The notes beneath the pieces are model-generated. The model did no database searches and was not told where the DNA came from. It was given only the letters and a program-made list of their open reading frames with translations. From contig CM041196.1 in NCBI GenBank assembly GCA_023078555.1, positions 4,464,001-4,528,000 on the forward strand: DNA of 64,000 nt, given 5' to 3'. The first letter of the stretch is position 1. The number at the start of each line of letters is the position of its first letter. The DNA is from Ulva prolifera. Lineage: Eukaryota; Chlorophyta; Ulvophyceae; Ulvales; Ulvaceae. A program made the position numbers and the translations under genes. Shown here one piece after another: positions 36,806 to 47,692 of the stretch.

Positions 36806-39800
36806 ATGTATGTATGTATGCATGATTACATAGCCGTATCCATTTGGACATTGACAACTCCGAAATCCGGGACCGAAAGAGGCATCCAAGCAACATGCTG
36901 CCGCAAACTCTGACTTGCGCCACAGAATGCAACAACACGAGCCAATTCACCGAGAGGGGACGGGCGATTTGCAACACCCGACACCCCAGCATCACCACCA
37001 ACACCATCAACACCGACAATAAGCACAACCGCTACATCAGACCACGAAACACCAGAGGCACTGTCATAAGGACCTGGCCGTGCGAGCAACTGCCGCACCA
37101 AAACCGCAACGGCGGAGACATGCCGATCACGATGTGCCACTGGGACAGGTGGCAGAACTGCCCCGATGGGTGCACGTGCGATGTAGGATGTGAAGACAAC
37201 AGCAGCACGTGAATATTCCAAATGCTTTTCACTACGGTGCCTACACAAGAAAGGAGACAGACCCGAACGAGCAGACATTAGCACACGCACAAGACCGGGC
37301 TCAACGGAGTCCATAAACGGGGCTAGTGACCCTAGTTCGTGTGTTATCACACCACGCAACCACTCTCCAGTGACCTTATTGTCGCGACCACGCTTCTCAA
37401 ATCGTTGTTCAAGGTATGCCAACCACATGACAGCCACGACCTTCTCACGGGTAAGATTTGAGTACGTGATTGTGAGAGGGCTTTGTTTGGACGGCTGATC
37501 ATGCATGCCGAGACGTTTGGACACCCTGGGTGGCCCACGTCGGCGGCGATGCTCAGGCTCGGGTGGAGCCTGTAAGGCAAGTCTGATGTGTGCATATCGT
37601 TTCAGTTCTGCCGCAATGGCCGTGATGCGGGAATGAAAGTCCCCGCCCACCCCCGGCCCCCGTTGAGAGTGACCCCGAATCGCGGTGGATTCCACCGCAA
37701 CCGGGAATCGCTCCGCCCCCATGTGTGTCAGCTTTGCGTACCAGCAAAGTTTAGCTGCCTTGATCATTGAGCTCACAGGCAGGAGGCCCGTGTCGGAAAA
37801 AAGAATCTCCTCCCTGCAATCGAACTGGTGCAGACCAAACACCATGCGGATTGCCTTTTTACAGATGGTATCAAGTTTGTCGAGTTCAGTTTTTGGGCCA
37901 ATCCATACCTCAGCCCCATACAAAGCAGGAGTATATATGAACGCATAAACAAGGCGGAGCCGGGCGGTCACCGGGAGGTAGTGGCAACGCAGCACTGGCC
38001 GCCACGCGCCAAGTGCCTTGTTCATCTTTGCGCGTACATGATGCATATGTTCAGACCAAGAGCCATTTGACTGGAAGAAAACACCCAAGTATTTGTAGGT
38101 GTGAACAGTCTCCAACTGCGACCCCCGCAGCTGGAAGACAACTGGTGCGCCGCCCTGCGGCTGATTGAACACCATAGTTTTAGACTTCAACACATTTGGT
38201 AAGGAGCGCCATTGAAACAACCATTTATCGATTGTATCAATATGTCCCTGAAGCCCTGCCGGTGTCAAGGACATTGCATTGACATCATCTGCATAAGTGA
38301 GTCCGGAAATTTTATCGGTGTCTGGTGAGTCAAGGGGAATGCAGAGTTCTTTTGGACGGGTGTGCAGTGTTGCAAGCAGATCATCAATGAACACATCAAA
38401 GAGAATGGTTGACAGGGGGTCGCCTTGGCCGACCCCGAGGGTGATGGGGAAGTATGGTGATTCCTGGTCTTGGAAGCGCACCCTCGATTTCGTGTTTGAG
38501 AGCATGTGTGCGATGACCCGACCGAGGCGGCCTGTCACTCCTTTCTGGAGTAGTTTGTACAACAGACCGTCGCGCCACACAGTATCATATGCTTTCCGGA
38601 TGTCCAGGAAGAAAGCATAAAGTGGAGTGTCCGCCGCGGCGGCCGCCCGGACAATGCGTGCAAAGGTGTGGACATGGTCTACACAGCCGCGATCCTCGCG
38701 GAATGCGGCTTGGGACTCATGGAGGGTTATATTGTTTTGGAGGCGGGACCTGAGTAGTGTGCTGAAAAGCTTCCGGAATATTGAAAGCAGTGTGATACCC
38801 CGGTAGTTGGAGGGGTCTGTTGCATCCCCGGCTTTGTGGAGGCTTACAATTGTTCCGAGTGACCACGCATTGGGAATGGTTTCGTGCGTCCAGCAGAAAT
38901 TGAGGAGCTGCAGGACGACGGTTTGCAATTGCGGCCCCCCGGCCTTCAGTAGTTCGCAGATGATATCATCGTGGTCTGCGGCTTTCCAGTTGTGCATTGT
39001 AGCAAGTGCTTGTTGAAGTTCGTGAAGTGTGAAGGCATCATCCATCTCTTGGTTGTGTTGAGGCTCATTGTGGCGCCATGCGTGCAATGTGTCTCTGACA
39101 TGTGCATCAGTTTGCTCGCAGAATGTGGCATGTGGGACCGGGTTCATTTCAGATTGGTAGTGATTCGAGAAAACCTGCATCACTGTGTCTATATTATCAG
39201 TGGGGACTCCCCCAGACATAACAGAAGGCACGGGGTGCTCGGCCGTCGAGCCACCCCTGGTTAGCAGTTTCAACAAACGTTTCGCAGACACCCATGAAAC
39301 TTTAGACTCAAGTCCTGGCGTGCACGTTTTAGAGACATGGTTGGCTTGCTGTTTGGTGTATGCACGTTTAAGATCGCGTTTCAGCTGGTTCTTTGCACCT
39401 CGGCGTTGCTGGAATGCTAGCTTGTCAGTGTCGCTGCCGGTCCGGCAGTGTGTCTCATGAAGGGTCCAGCATTCGCGTCTGAGGTCTGCATATTCTTTGT
39501 TCCACCATTGCACGCGATGGGTCCGTACCTGGTGTTTCCCAAAGCATTGCTCTCCTGCGGTACGTAGGATGTTTGCCAGGGCAGATGTGAAAGTGTTGGC
39601 AGCTTCAGCATGCGGCATGCTACATGAGTCCATGTCGTGCAGCAACTGCGCAAGGGGCGCTTGCAGGGCTGTCTCAAATTTTGCGACTGTCTCCTCGTTG
39701 TGCATTGCTTTCCTATTCCACCGTTTTTTGTGTGATCGGGCGCATTTGCGCTTGCTTCTGTGTGTGGCATGTGGCAGTGACAGTGATAGTGTGAGCAGCG

Positions 39801-41535
39801 CGTGATCAGAGAGACACTGCCCAGCAGAGTGGATTGCAGGTGCACTGCAACGGTCCCTACATGCAGAGCTCGTCAGACAGTAGTCAACAACAGAGGTGCC
39901 GCCGGCATGCATGCATGTCGGCGAAAAGGCAGTGTGGTTGTGCATGACATGCATATTGCATTGTTCTACCATGTTTATTAGGCGACAGCCCTGTGAGTTA
40001 CGGAACGTTTCATTATGTAGTGGAATATGATGTGAGTTTTGTGCATTCCCAATCCTGGCGTTGAAGTCCCCGCACACAATGATGTGGAATCCCTTGTCAG
40101 TCAAGTAGTGTATGTCGTGTGTGAGAGCTTCCAGCTCAGCAGCAAACCTGTCGCTGTCTGCAGGACGGGCGTGTGCCACCGGCCGAATGTATACACTTCC
40201 GATTGCAGTCTTGGTTGTGTGTCTGCCGGCGCACAATTGTACCCAGGTCGTCTGATGATTTTTCTTGGAACCCCAGGATAGTGTGTGTGTAAGGTGTGAC
40301 AGTGTGTCTTTCACAATGATGCCTGTGCCGCCGCCGGTCCTTGTTTGAGTTGTGTATCCCGGAGCACCATATGCAGTATACCCGTGCGCGGCAAGCATAG
40401 AAGTTTTCTCTGTGTCCGACAAGTCGCACCAGGTTTCTTGGACTGAACAAATGTCCACATGTTTTGATGACAGAAATGCACAAACATCCACATGTTTAGA
40501 TGACAAGGATTGTGTAAACATACCATTCACATTTAAGCTTCCAAGCGTGACACATGTTGGTGCTTTAGATATACCCGCCTGGTTGTCATGTGCAGAGGCG
40601 AGAGGTGCAAAGCGGTTGGCCGCGGTTGCAGGTTCGGTGGTGGTAGGGTGGGGGCGAGCGCGGAGTGGTTTGTTCCGGCCATCGCCTTGTGGATACATCA
40701 TGTATGTGAGTTCTATTTTGGTAGAGGGAGCCGTGCGGCAGCCCCGAGGAAGCAGTGCCTCTGAGCATGCTTGGGCAAAAGGAACCACGCCCTGTGCGAT
40801 AATTTTCGCGATGTCGAGTCTTCTGTAGACGGACAACAGGAGGAATGGCTGCCCAGTTGTTTTATTTCTGTGTCGTGTACGGTGGGCGGCCTGAAGCATT
40901 GAGAGGGTGGCGCTGTGTGAGGTCACGGAGAGGAATGCGCCCGTGTGGCAGACAACGTCACAAGGGCCAAAGAAAGAGAACACTACGCGATTCGGTGGCA
41001 CAACTTGCATCACCTCCTCATGCTCATTGTGCTGCTGATGCCTTATGCCGGTTTGTTGCATCACAGGCGCGTTCACTGTCTCAGTCATAGAGAGTCGTGT
41101 TGGAGGGGAGAGGACCAGGCTGTTGCGGTACGGATCGAAAACGAGCATGCGCACATGGACAACTACGCACGTGGCTGTGCGACATTGCACCAGCCACCAC
41201 ATACTAGTCAAGCAGACACCAGAATGGGGGAGGGGGAGGACACCGCCCGCCCCCCAACATAACCACACCATCAAAACAGACCGCGCAGGAGACTGCAACA
41301 CGTAGCACAGAGAACACTTGACAGCACTTCCACGTACGGATGCCCAACAAGGGCTCCCCAGCCCAGTGTACCTACGCGGAATACAGAGCAGAGACGCCAC
41401 ACACCGGACTGTAGGAGCCGGAACCCAGACCAGACACCACACTCCACGACGCGCACCGGACTGTAGGAGCCGGAACCCAGACCAGACACCACACTCCACA
41501 ACACAGCTACTGCCTCGCACCAACAAGCCCGGCAT
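36806..41535 (-). mobile_element. APE-type non-LTR retrotransposon, copy 1
   Basis: It extends from the CATA tail (36806-36822) to at least the ORF start at 41088. The upstream part includes a tandem duplication (41404-41502) and could be its 5' untranslated region; the exact 5' end is unknown. The stop codon is part of ATGTAATCAT immediately before the tail, so the element has almost no 3' untranslated region. Confidence 0.85.
36826..41088 (-). CDS. APE-type LINE polyprotein: endonuclease and reverse transcriptase
   Basis: ATG at 41088 gives 1420 residues; the frame is open 149 codons further upstream, but that part is Cys/Trp/Val-rich like translated untranslated DNA. An apurinic-type endonuclease covers roughly residues 180-425: LGSLNVNG, ICSVQETW, IVCGDFNARIG, SVVDYCLTS and CLSDHALLTL. 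Reverse transcriptase covers roughly 690-960: IVSLHKAGDATDPSNYRGI, FLDIRKAYDTVWRDGL, LGVGQGDPLSTILFDVFID and the catalytic GLTYADDVN. A long C-terminal region follows with no clear zinc knuckle, and it ends QMDTAM. A short near-repeat (SSKHVDVCAF, then SSKHVDICSV) lies in the endonuclease. The ORF has no internal stop or frameshift, so it could be active; it is almost identical to the copy at the window's right end. Confidence 0.93.
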   Translation of the reverse strand: MTETVNAPVMQQTGIRHQQHNEHEEVMQVVPPNRVVFSFFGPCDVVCHTGAFLSVTSHSATLSMLQAAHRTRHRNKTTGQPFLLLSVYRRLDIAKIIAQGVVPFAQACSEALLPRGCRTAPSTKIELTYMMYPQGDGRNKPLRARPHPTTTEPATAANRFAPLASAHDNQAGISKAPTCVTLGSLNVNGMFTQSLSSKHVDVCAFLSSKHVDICSVQETWCDLSDTEKTSMLAAHGYTAYGAPGYTTQTRTGGGTGIIVKDTLSHLTHTLSWGSKKNHQTTWVQLCAGRHTTKTAIGSVYIRPVAHARPADSDRFAAELEALTHDIHYLTDKGFHIIVCGDFNARIGNAQNSHHIPLHNETFRNSQGCRLINMVEQCNMHVMHNHTAFSPTCMHAGGTSVVDYCLTSSACRDRCSAPAIHSAGQCLSDHALLTLSLSLPHATHRSKRKCARSHKKRWNRKAMHNEETVAKFETALQAPLAQLLHDMDSCSMPHAEAANTFTSALANILRTAGEQCFGKHQVRTHRVQWWNKEYADLRRECWTLHETHCRTGSDTDKLAFQQRRGAKNQLKRDLKRAYTKQQANHVSKTCTPGLESKVSWVSAKRLLKLLTRGGSTAEHPVPSVMSGGVPTDNIDTVMQVFSNHYQSEMNPVPHATFCEQTDAHVRDTLHAWRHNEPQHNQEMDDAFTLHELQQALATMHNWKAADHDDIICELLKAGGPQLQTVVLQLLNFCWTHETIPNAWSLGTIVSLHKAGDATDPSNYRGITLLSIFRKLFSTLLRSRLQNNITLHESQAAFREDRGCVDHVHTFARIVRAAAAADTPLYAFFLDIRKAYDTVWRDGLLYKLLQKGVTGRLGRVIAHMLSNTKSRVRFQDQESPYFPITLGVGQGDPLSTILFDVFIDDLLATLHTRPKELCIPLDSPDTDKISGLTYADDVNAMSLTPAGLQGHIDTIDKWLFQWRSLPNVLKSKTMVFNQPQGGAPVVFQLRGSQLETVHTYKYLGVFFQSNGSWSEHMHHVRAKMNKALGAWRPVLRCHYLPVTARLRLVYAFIYTPALYGAEVWIGPKTELDKLDTICKKAIRMVFGLHQFDCREEILFSDTGLLPVSSMIKAAKLCWYAKLTHMGAERFPVAVESTAIRGHSQRGPGVGGDFHSRITAIAAELKRYAHIRLALQAPPEPEHRRRRGPPRVSKRLGMHDQPSKQSPLTITYSNLTREKVVAVMWLAYLEQRFEKRGRDNKVTGEWLRGVITHELGSLAPFMDSVEPGLVRVLMSARSGLSPFLCRHRSEKHLEYSRAAVVFTSYIARAPIGAVLPPVPVAHRDRHVSAVAVLVRQLLARPGPYDSASGVSWSDVAVVLIVGVDGVGGDAGVSGVANRPSPLGELARVVAFCGASQSLRQHVAWMPLSVPDFGVVNVQMDTAM

Positions 41536-43362
41536 AAGGCCGGGCGCGCGCTACTCGCGCACCGGACCCGGAGATGGAGAAGTCGCCCGGAAGGGCGTTT
41601 TGAATCATGCACTGTGCTTTTGTTGTGAACACTCTGGGCCGGGCAGCTGGCATCGGGACACAGCGGCCGCACGAGTCAGACCCCAAGAGCATTGTGGTGT
41701 GCGTGCAAAAAGCAGGACAGGTCATTAACGTGGTACGCCGTCTTCGGGGGTGGCGGGCTTCCGCCAGCTACGCCCTCAGGCTGTCTACTCGGGAGGGCAG
41801 CGAACGAGGCTACTCTTATGAGGCCCTCTCCACCCTTAATTCGGAGAGCGCGACATAGCACACAGAACCCCCACCGAACCACCCACTTGACCGTGAGCTG
41901 CCAGGGACACCCACGTGGGACAAGCGCTTGGCTCGTACAGCCCGTTTGACCGTGGGAGTTTGCCAGGCACACTCACGTGGGACAAGCATTGGGCGTGCGT
42001 CAGGGCATCCGCCGGGATCCCCCCCAGACTTTGCACGTTTCGCGGTCTGCTCGCCACACACACACAGACTGTGATGACTACAAGTGTATGCACGGGCTCG
42101 GGCCTGCGGGCCCAACAACATGCGCTACAGTCTTGCATCAGGCGTAGCCGCACAGCAAGAACGCTGACGGCACGGGCTCGCGGAGCCTGAACATCGCGGA
42201 GCCCGTAAACAAAAGGAAAAGGCACACAATAACTGTCTTTGAGCGGCAACATGCCGCGCAGTTCGGCGTCTTGGCATTGCTAGCACAGCCCGAAACTAAA
42301 CATCGCGGCGCGAGAAGACACACACTCACGCAGCTACCGTGTGCTCGTGCAACTGCCCGCCAGAATCGGGAATCAGATGTTATAAGCGAGATGGTATGCA
42401 TTCTGTGGGTGTGAAACGGGCAAAGCATGTAGAAACAAGCAGTGCGCAATAGTTCGGCAACCACGCAGCACAGCTACGGCGTCGGCAATGGGTGTTGCCG
42501 GACCAAGCTGGCCAGGAACGCACAACATAACACAATAAAACATCTAACGTGGGATCTGTGAGTTCTGGCACCTGGGATGACTTCTGGTTGCGATAGTTGC
42601 CGAGAGTGCCTCGTCTGGACTCGAGCGCAGCCTCATCGTCGCATCGTCACTGCCCGCGGGCGAACGCCGAAAGACACAAAAACAGAAACTAAGACTCAAC
42701 AAGAAAACCTATCGCGTGATCAAGTTCGTGTCCGTGTCGCGGTAGCCGGTCCGCTCCCCTGCCGAGAGCGTTTAGCACATCATAGCCATGGTAATCATAG
42801 ATGTGTGTATGCAACCACATGTATGCAACCAGGTCGTCACACATACGCTGGATGGAAGGACAAGTATCACACATGCTATCAGGACATGGCAATCAGATGT
42901 GCTGCAGAACCTGTGCTTGGCTCTGTTGTGATCAACTGTTGACAACGCCCAGCGCTATGGAGTACACATTGCAGCAGCCAAGCTTAAGCTGCCCCCCAGC
43001 CAGATCGGGCAAGCAACAGTCTCGCCAGACCCGGAAAGCCATCTCAAATATCTCCGGTTTTTATTATGTGCGTGACAGCTCCTAACGGCGCGGTCGATGG
43101 TGTCCAAGGGAAGCAAACATGGCAGAGCATGTACTAGTACCGCCCGCAGCAAAACAATAGACCATTTACAACGCATCAGGATGCATTACAGGCATATAAG
43201 GGTGTTCTAAGGCCATTGGGCATGCTTCCGGTCCCGCTGGGCGCGTTCTCGCGCTCGCTGGGCACAATGGGGCTTTTTGCCCAGCCATGCACACGGATTT
43301 CGGGCCAAAGGTCCATTTCGCCCAGCGAATTTAAACAAAGATACAGCAGCATTCAGAAGGTT
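41089..43362. other. APE element upstream region and intergenic DNA
   Basis: A tandem duplication with a 55-bp period starts at 41404 (unit GGACTGTAGGAGCCGG...). A second, diverged tandem pair with a period of about 59 bp is at 41885-41995 (TTGACCGTG... ACGTGGGACAAGC). Inverted GGGCTCG/CGAGCCC-type motifs occur at 42090-42200. No gene was recognised; the left portion may be the LINE's 5' untranslated region. Confidence 0.45.
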
Positions 43363-43370
43363 ATTGTGAG

Positions 43371-44525
43371 TAAGGTCCGCCAAAAACGTATAATTCCAAG
43401 TCTCCTACGTTGCCTACGTCGTATGAAATCAAAATGTTTAATAATATCGTATATTGCACCGTATGGCGTATATGCTGCCGTATAAGCGTATATTGCACCG
43501 TATGCCCGTATAATGTGCCGTACATGACCTCGATGACTGATACGTTTGACATATACGGCTGCTTGATTGCATGCTGAGAGTACGTGCTAGGCCCCATGAT
43601 GGTGTGGGAGTGTTCTAACTATCTATGCACCGTGTTTGATGCACTGGAATTTGCACAGTATGATGTGCAGATAGATAAAAAAGAGTCCAGTGTCCAACAC
43701 ACTGGCACATACACTGGCTCAGCTCTCGGGAGCAAGGGTTGCGATATGATGCGGGCCTGGAGGACGCGATCCTGCCGGACTGAGTTGTGAGTGCGGTTGT
43801 AGTGTGAGTGTGTGTGTGAGTGTATGTTGCAGTTGATTCGGATGAGATTCGGTTTCAGTGTTTGTTTTCTCCCGTTCACTCTTTTGTAAACTGCACTGGC
43901 TCAGCTGCACATGATTACACAAGCTCTCACAGTTCATCAATCGTGTCAAGCAGTACAGCTAAGTCCCCCATACTGCCAGGCTTTCCACGTGCCAGCCTGT
44001 CATTCTGCTTGATGTAAATGAGGTCACACGCACGTGCTAGTCCCAGGTTTGTGTGCTAGTCCCAGGTTTGTGCGTGCCTTCACATACAACTGACCCCATT
44101 CAGTCCAGTTACGCTCCGAAGCACAGGCTGTCACAGGCATAGACATCACAGTTGCTGCGACCTTTGCAAGCACTGGTTACTCCTTGGAGAGATGATTTAC
44201 CCAAAACCGCCTGCGCTTGGCTGAGTTCGGAACACGCCCATCTGCATCAAGCTTGGTCAGATTCACAACAGTCTTCTCATATGCTCGTAGTGGACCCGTA
44301 CTTGACCGTATATGACCAACGTATATGGCGTATATGACCAACGTATATGGCGTATATGACCACCGTATATGGCGTATATGGGTCACCGTATATAGCGTAT
44401 ATGGGTCACCGTATGACCGTATGAAACGCACCGTAGGACCGTATGAGGAACGAAAATAAATACTACGATGACCGCCTTTAATACGTATACGGCATTTCAT
44501 ACGAATACGTTTTTGGCGGACCTTA
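43371..44525. mobile_element. non-autonomous hAT-like DNA transposon, 1155 bp
   Basis: Terminal inverted repeats are perfect over 21 bp (43371-43391 and 44505-44525), beginning TAAGGTCCGCCAAAA. The 8-bp target duplication ATTGTGAG is present exactly at 43363-43370 and 44526-44533. Subterminal CGTATA-type repeats crowd both ends (43480-43530 and 44285-44440), as expected for transposase-binding sites. Eight-bp duplications with short terminal repeats are the hAT superfamily hallmark. The interior has no transposase-like frame. Confidence 0.88.
44285..44440. repeat. CGTATATGG/CGTATATGACC minisatellite in hAT-like element
   Basis: About eight copies of a 14-24-bp unit built on CGTATATG lie near the right end of the transposon; sparser copies lie near the left end. 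Confidence 0.8.
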
Positions 44526-44762
44526 ATTGTGAGTCTATAGAAGTTCCCAGCGATGTCTCGAGCGTTCTGAGCTGCTCGCGGTTCAATTGGACGTGCATGA
44601 GGCCTGAGTGCCGACCCCCCTAGCCTGGGCGATTGTATGGCAGAGCACGAAAGCAGACATGCAGTAGTGGCGGCAGCAACCACGACACCATGTGGCCAGC
44701 CTGTGTCAGCTTTGCATCATGCATTTCACACCAGCATGATAAAAGCACACGCCAACATGATT

Positions 44763-45228
44763 GACCCTTTGTGCATAGGAGATGTGTCGGTTGTGAACCC
44801 CTGTGCTGGTTCCTATTGCGGCCGTGCGGCCCGCGAGGACGGGGGTGCTGCGGAGACGCGGGACGTGCAGAAACGCACTGCTTATCGTTTGTACGACCCT
44901 GATGCGTATAGTTTCGTGCCGTTGTCGCATGAGACGCATGGTCGCTTGGGGCGGCCTGCCATGAATCACTTGAATCGGCTGGCGGAGGTTGCGTCTCGGT
45001 GTGGTAAGGTGAACCGTGCTTTGTTTGTGACGAATGCTCTGCGCCGGTTGAGTGTGGCGTTGTGCAAGGGGAATGCTCTTGTGCTCCGTGCGGGGCTTCA
45101 ATCTTTGGCTGGCATCACCGGCCGAGCTGTGGTACGTGCTCGTGCCCGGCCTAGTGCCATGACTGCGTGAGTGGATTTGCGTGTGTATTCCTGGCAACGG
45201 CTCGCTGCCCGGACTCTGTCCTTTGTAA
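44763..45228 (+). mobile_element. 5'-truncated RLE retrotransposon insertion with 10-bp target duplication
   Basis: This 466-bp piece contains the last part of the RLE polyprotein (from DPLCIGDVSVVNP to the stop at 45170) and the 3' untranslated region to TTTGTAA. CAACATGATT occurs perfectly on both sides (44753-44762 and 45229-45238). Unlike the other copies it is on plus, is not in a microsatellite and has no CATA tail. The coding frame is open from 44637 into flanking DNA, giving a 177-codon chimeric ORF; nothing shows it is used. Confidence 0.9.
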
Positions 45229-45238
45229 CAACATGATT

Positions 45239-46204
45239 AAGGCACGCGAGAGCATGCACTGTCGACGGGGCCCTGGTATGTTATTCGGCATGCATGCAGT
45301 GAGCTCCCTCGCGAGATGCCAGGCGCGATGGGCGGCAGCTGTGAGCAGGTGGAGCCATGCATGCGGCCATGCATGCATCGCCCTCCACCTTGGCGGGCCA
45401 TGCATGCATGACCACAGCAGCTGCGGCCTAGCGGCCTAGCGCTACGCTCAGCGGCGCATGCATGGCCCCGTCTGCACGTGGCGGCGTCGACCACGCCAAC
45501 GCGCCGCCGCCGTCGACGGATCCGTTGTACAGCAGCGCACCGACGCAACGCAGTCAGTGTGCAGCAGTATGATCAGATGCCATACAGTGTACACCTGTCT
45601 GACTTCATGAGGCAAGCAGCTGCGGGTCTTTCGAGGGCGCGCGGAGGCAATATTATTCACTGCCATCGTGCGAATGCGCAGCGCGCAGCACGCACCTCAC
45701 CTGCAGCTGCCACGTGCACGTGGGCTTGTCTCTCTCGATCTTCTGTAAAACAAGCAGTGTCGCGACGATGCTTGGGTATGGAGGCGAGAGGATGCTGTGC
45801 CTGCAGGCACATCATGAGCTCTAGACGCGTTGTCGTCCTGTGTATGCAACACCCACCGTCGCAAATTGATTCTCGACTCGCAATGGGTGTTGTGGCGTAG
45901 GTGTACACATGTTAAAATCAGAACAAGAATATTCTAGAATAATATTGTTCTAGATCTACAGCTCCTGCGGTGCCACCCGGCCGTGCCCTTATAAGCTTAC
46001 AGCACATGCAGTGTCACGGGCCATGGCATTTGCGCAATCCGAAGCATCGGTGGCAGTCGCGACGACATGTTCGCCGTATGCTCCCAGCCCTGCCCAGGCA
46101 CGCAGCGAACGTCGTTAGAGCGTGTTGAAGGTGTCTTACGTGTGCACCACCCACACATGCATGAGCGCAGTACTTCACCGCGGCTGCAACGCAGCTGGTC
46201 GTCG
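45239..46204. other. intergenic, CATGCATG-rich
   Basis: Between 45280 and 45470 the palindrome GCATGCATG occurs many times. No frame on either strand is convincing. A heat-shock-element-like palindrome lies at 45921-45953. Confidence 0.45.
45921..45953. promoter_or_regulatory. heat shock element-like palindrome
   Basis: GAAtaTTCtaGAA (45927-45939) is a perfect alternating nGAAn trimer. An extra GAA at 45921 and TTC at 45948-45950 extend it into a 30-bp imperfect palindrome. It matches the heat shock factor binding consensus, but no recognised gene starts next to it. Confidence 0.45.
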
Positions 46205-46560
46205 CACGCTGTTGCACGCAGTCGGGGCTAGGGCGGCCCCCGGCAGTCGGGCGGCCATTATGGGCGGCCTCAGGCAGCAGTGTGTTGGGTGTGGCCCTGT
46301 CGTGTGGGTGCGGCCCTGTCGTACGGCGGCGGGCGTTGTGGTGTTAGCGGTTGTGTTGTGTTACAAAGGAAAAAGCCGGAGGGGCCGGTAGCACCGCCAG
46401 GACCAAAAGGGAGAGCACAAGAAACGCAATGCGCACGCAGCAGGAGAGCCACAGCCAACGCCAAGGCACAACAAGCAGCCACACACCCCCACACTCCCAC
46501 GCACTACCACACGAACCACACACTGACACCCGGCCCACACACCCACGCACCCGCACGCGG
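46205..46560. mobile_element. diverged copy of the fold-back element arm
   Basis: GGCGGCCCCCGGCAGTCGGG through the Gln-Ala-type GGCCTCAGGCAGCAGTGTG stretch matches the inverse of 26525-26590. It is followed by the same order of motifs (GGCCCTGTCGTACGGCGG, GTTGTGTTACAAAGGA) as in the 26-kb element. The second half is CA-rich, as in that element. Confidence 0.55.
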
Positions 46561-47692
46561 TGCACACAACCCCCCGGCATCGGCCATGCCTAGGAAGCTG
46601 TCAGTGTGGCAAGCTTGTCTCGTCATACACAGCAACAAGTGTAAGGCTCTACGCTGTGAGCATTTTGGCAGGGGAATTTCAGCTGCAGGCTGCAGCCTTG
46701 CCAGTTGAGCTGCATGATCATCACATGTGTGATGCCCGGGAGGACAGACGCTGGAGCATCGCAGGCGAGGTGAAGCATGCATATCATGACACAGGTTTAT
46801 GTGTGAAGCTTTTCAAGTGTGGTAAGCAAGCTCACAGCGAGAATGCTGGGGGTCGCGATGCATATACCACTGCAGACTTCACCGCCGAATGTGCATGCAA
46901 CCATACCACGGGCGGGTTGAGTCACATTCAACACGTAATTGGGGTGAAGTAGCAATCCCGTGTGATCTGCTCCACCGCGCGATCGTTGCTGGCATGGCTC
47001 GGCGCTCGCTGCCTGCCTCAGGTCTGCGAGCGTATAAAGCACCGCTGGCGACGCACACGCCTCATAGTACCTTCGCGCTCTAAGTACGTTCTACAATCAA
47101 ATCTCAATCTTCTATCTACGAATACATCCAGAGATTCAGTATGGCTGTCCCATCGATGATCACTGACGAGACAAAGGCAGCCACCAAAAATATTCAGGTA
47201 TCCTCACCGATCCTGTGAGCTATGTATACACTGTTTGCAGATTCCGAGTGGTGCTTGATGTCGGCTGTATCCTGTCAACGTTCCACAATAGCTACAGGCT
47301 GTAGCGCTCCCATCAGCGTCAAGCATGTCATCGATCAAATTGTTTACTATGTGAATCATGCAATTCTTGTCTGTTTGGCTCCAATACCTTAGTCGGACCT
47401 GCGTCTGTGCGCTGCGTTCTCGGGCCTTTGCATCGGCCTCGTCAGGCTCTCGCGTCTGCTTTGCTTCCGAGTACACCCACGCATGCATGCGTACGACGAA
47501 GCTGCTGCCACACGCTTGTGCACATGCCGACCTACTGGCACGGCTATGGATAGCTACTACAACACATTCACGCCCCGTAGATATCGTGCAGTCCTTTTCT
47601 GTTGCCATCGGACATGCATACATGTGGTCTATGCCATTCGACTGCATGGGGCCGAGAGCCATAGGCACTTACAATCCTGTCTGCGTGTTCAG

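Noticed and set aside
41089-41535. First 149 codons of the open APE frame
   Set aside because: Cys/Trp/Val-rich, covers a tandem DNA repeat and has no ATG at its start; the ATG at 41088 is followed by normal sequence.
44637-45170. 177-codon ORF as a domesticated RLE endonuclease gene
   Set aside because: The N-terminal 42 codons are random flank joined at the truncation point, the RT and Cys/His motifs are missing, and the target duplication shows a plain insertion.
47483-47692. In-frame extension upstream of the A1 first exon
   Set aside because: A conserved acceptor sits at 47692 in all copies and the upstream frame is not conserved in A2 or A3, so it is intron.
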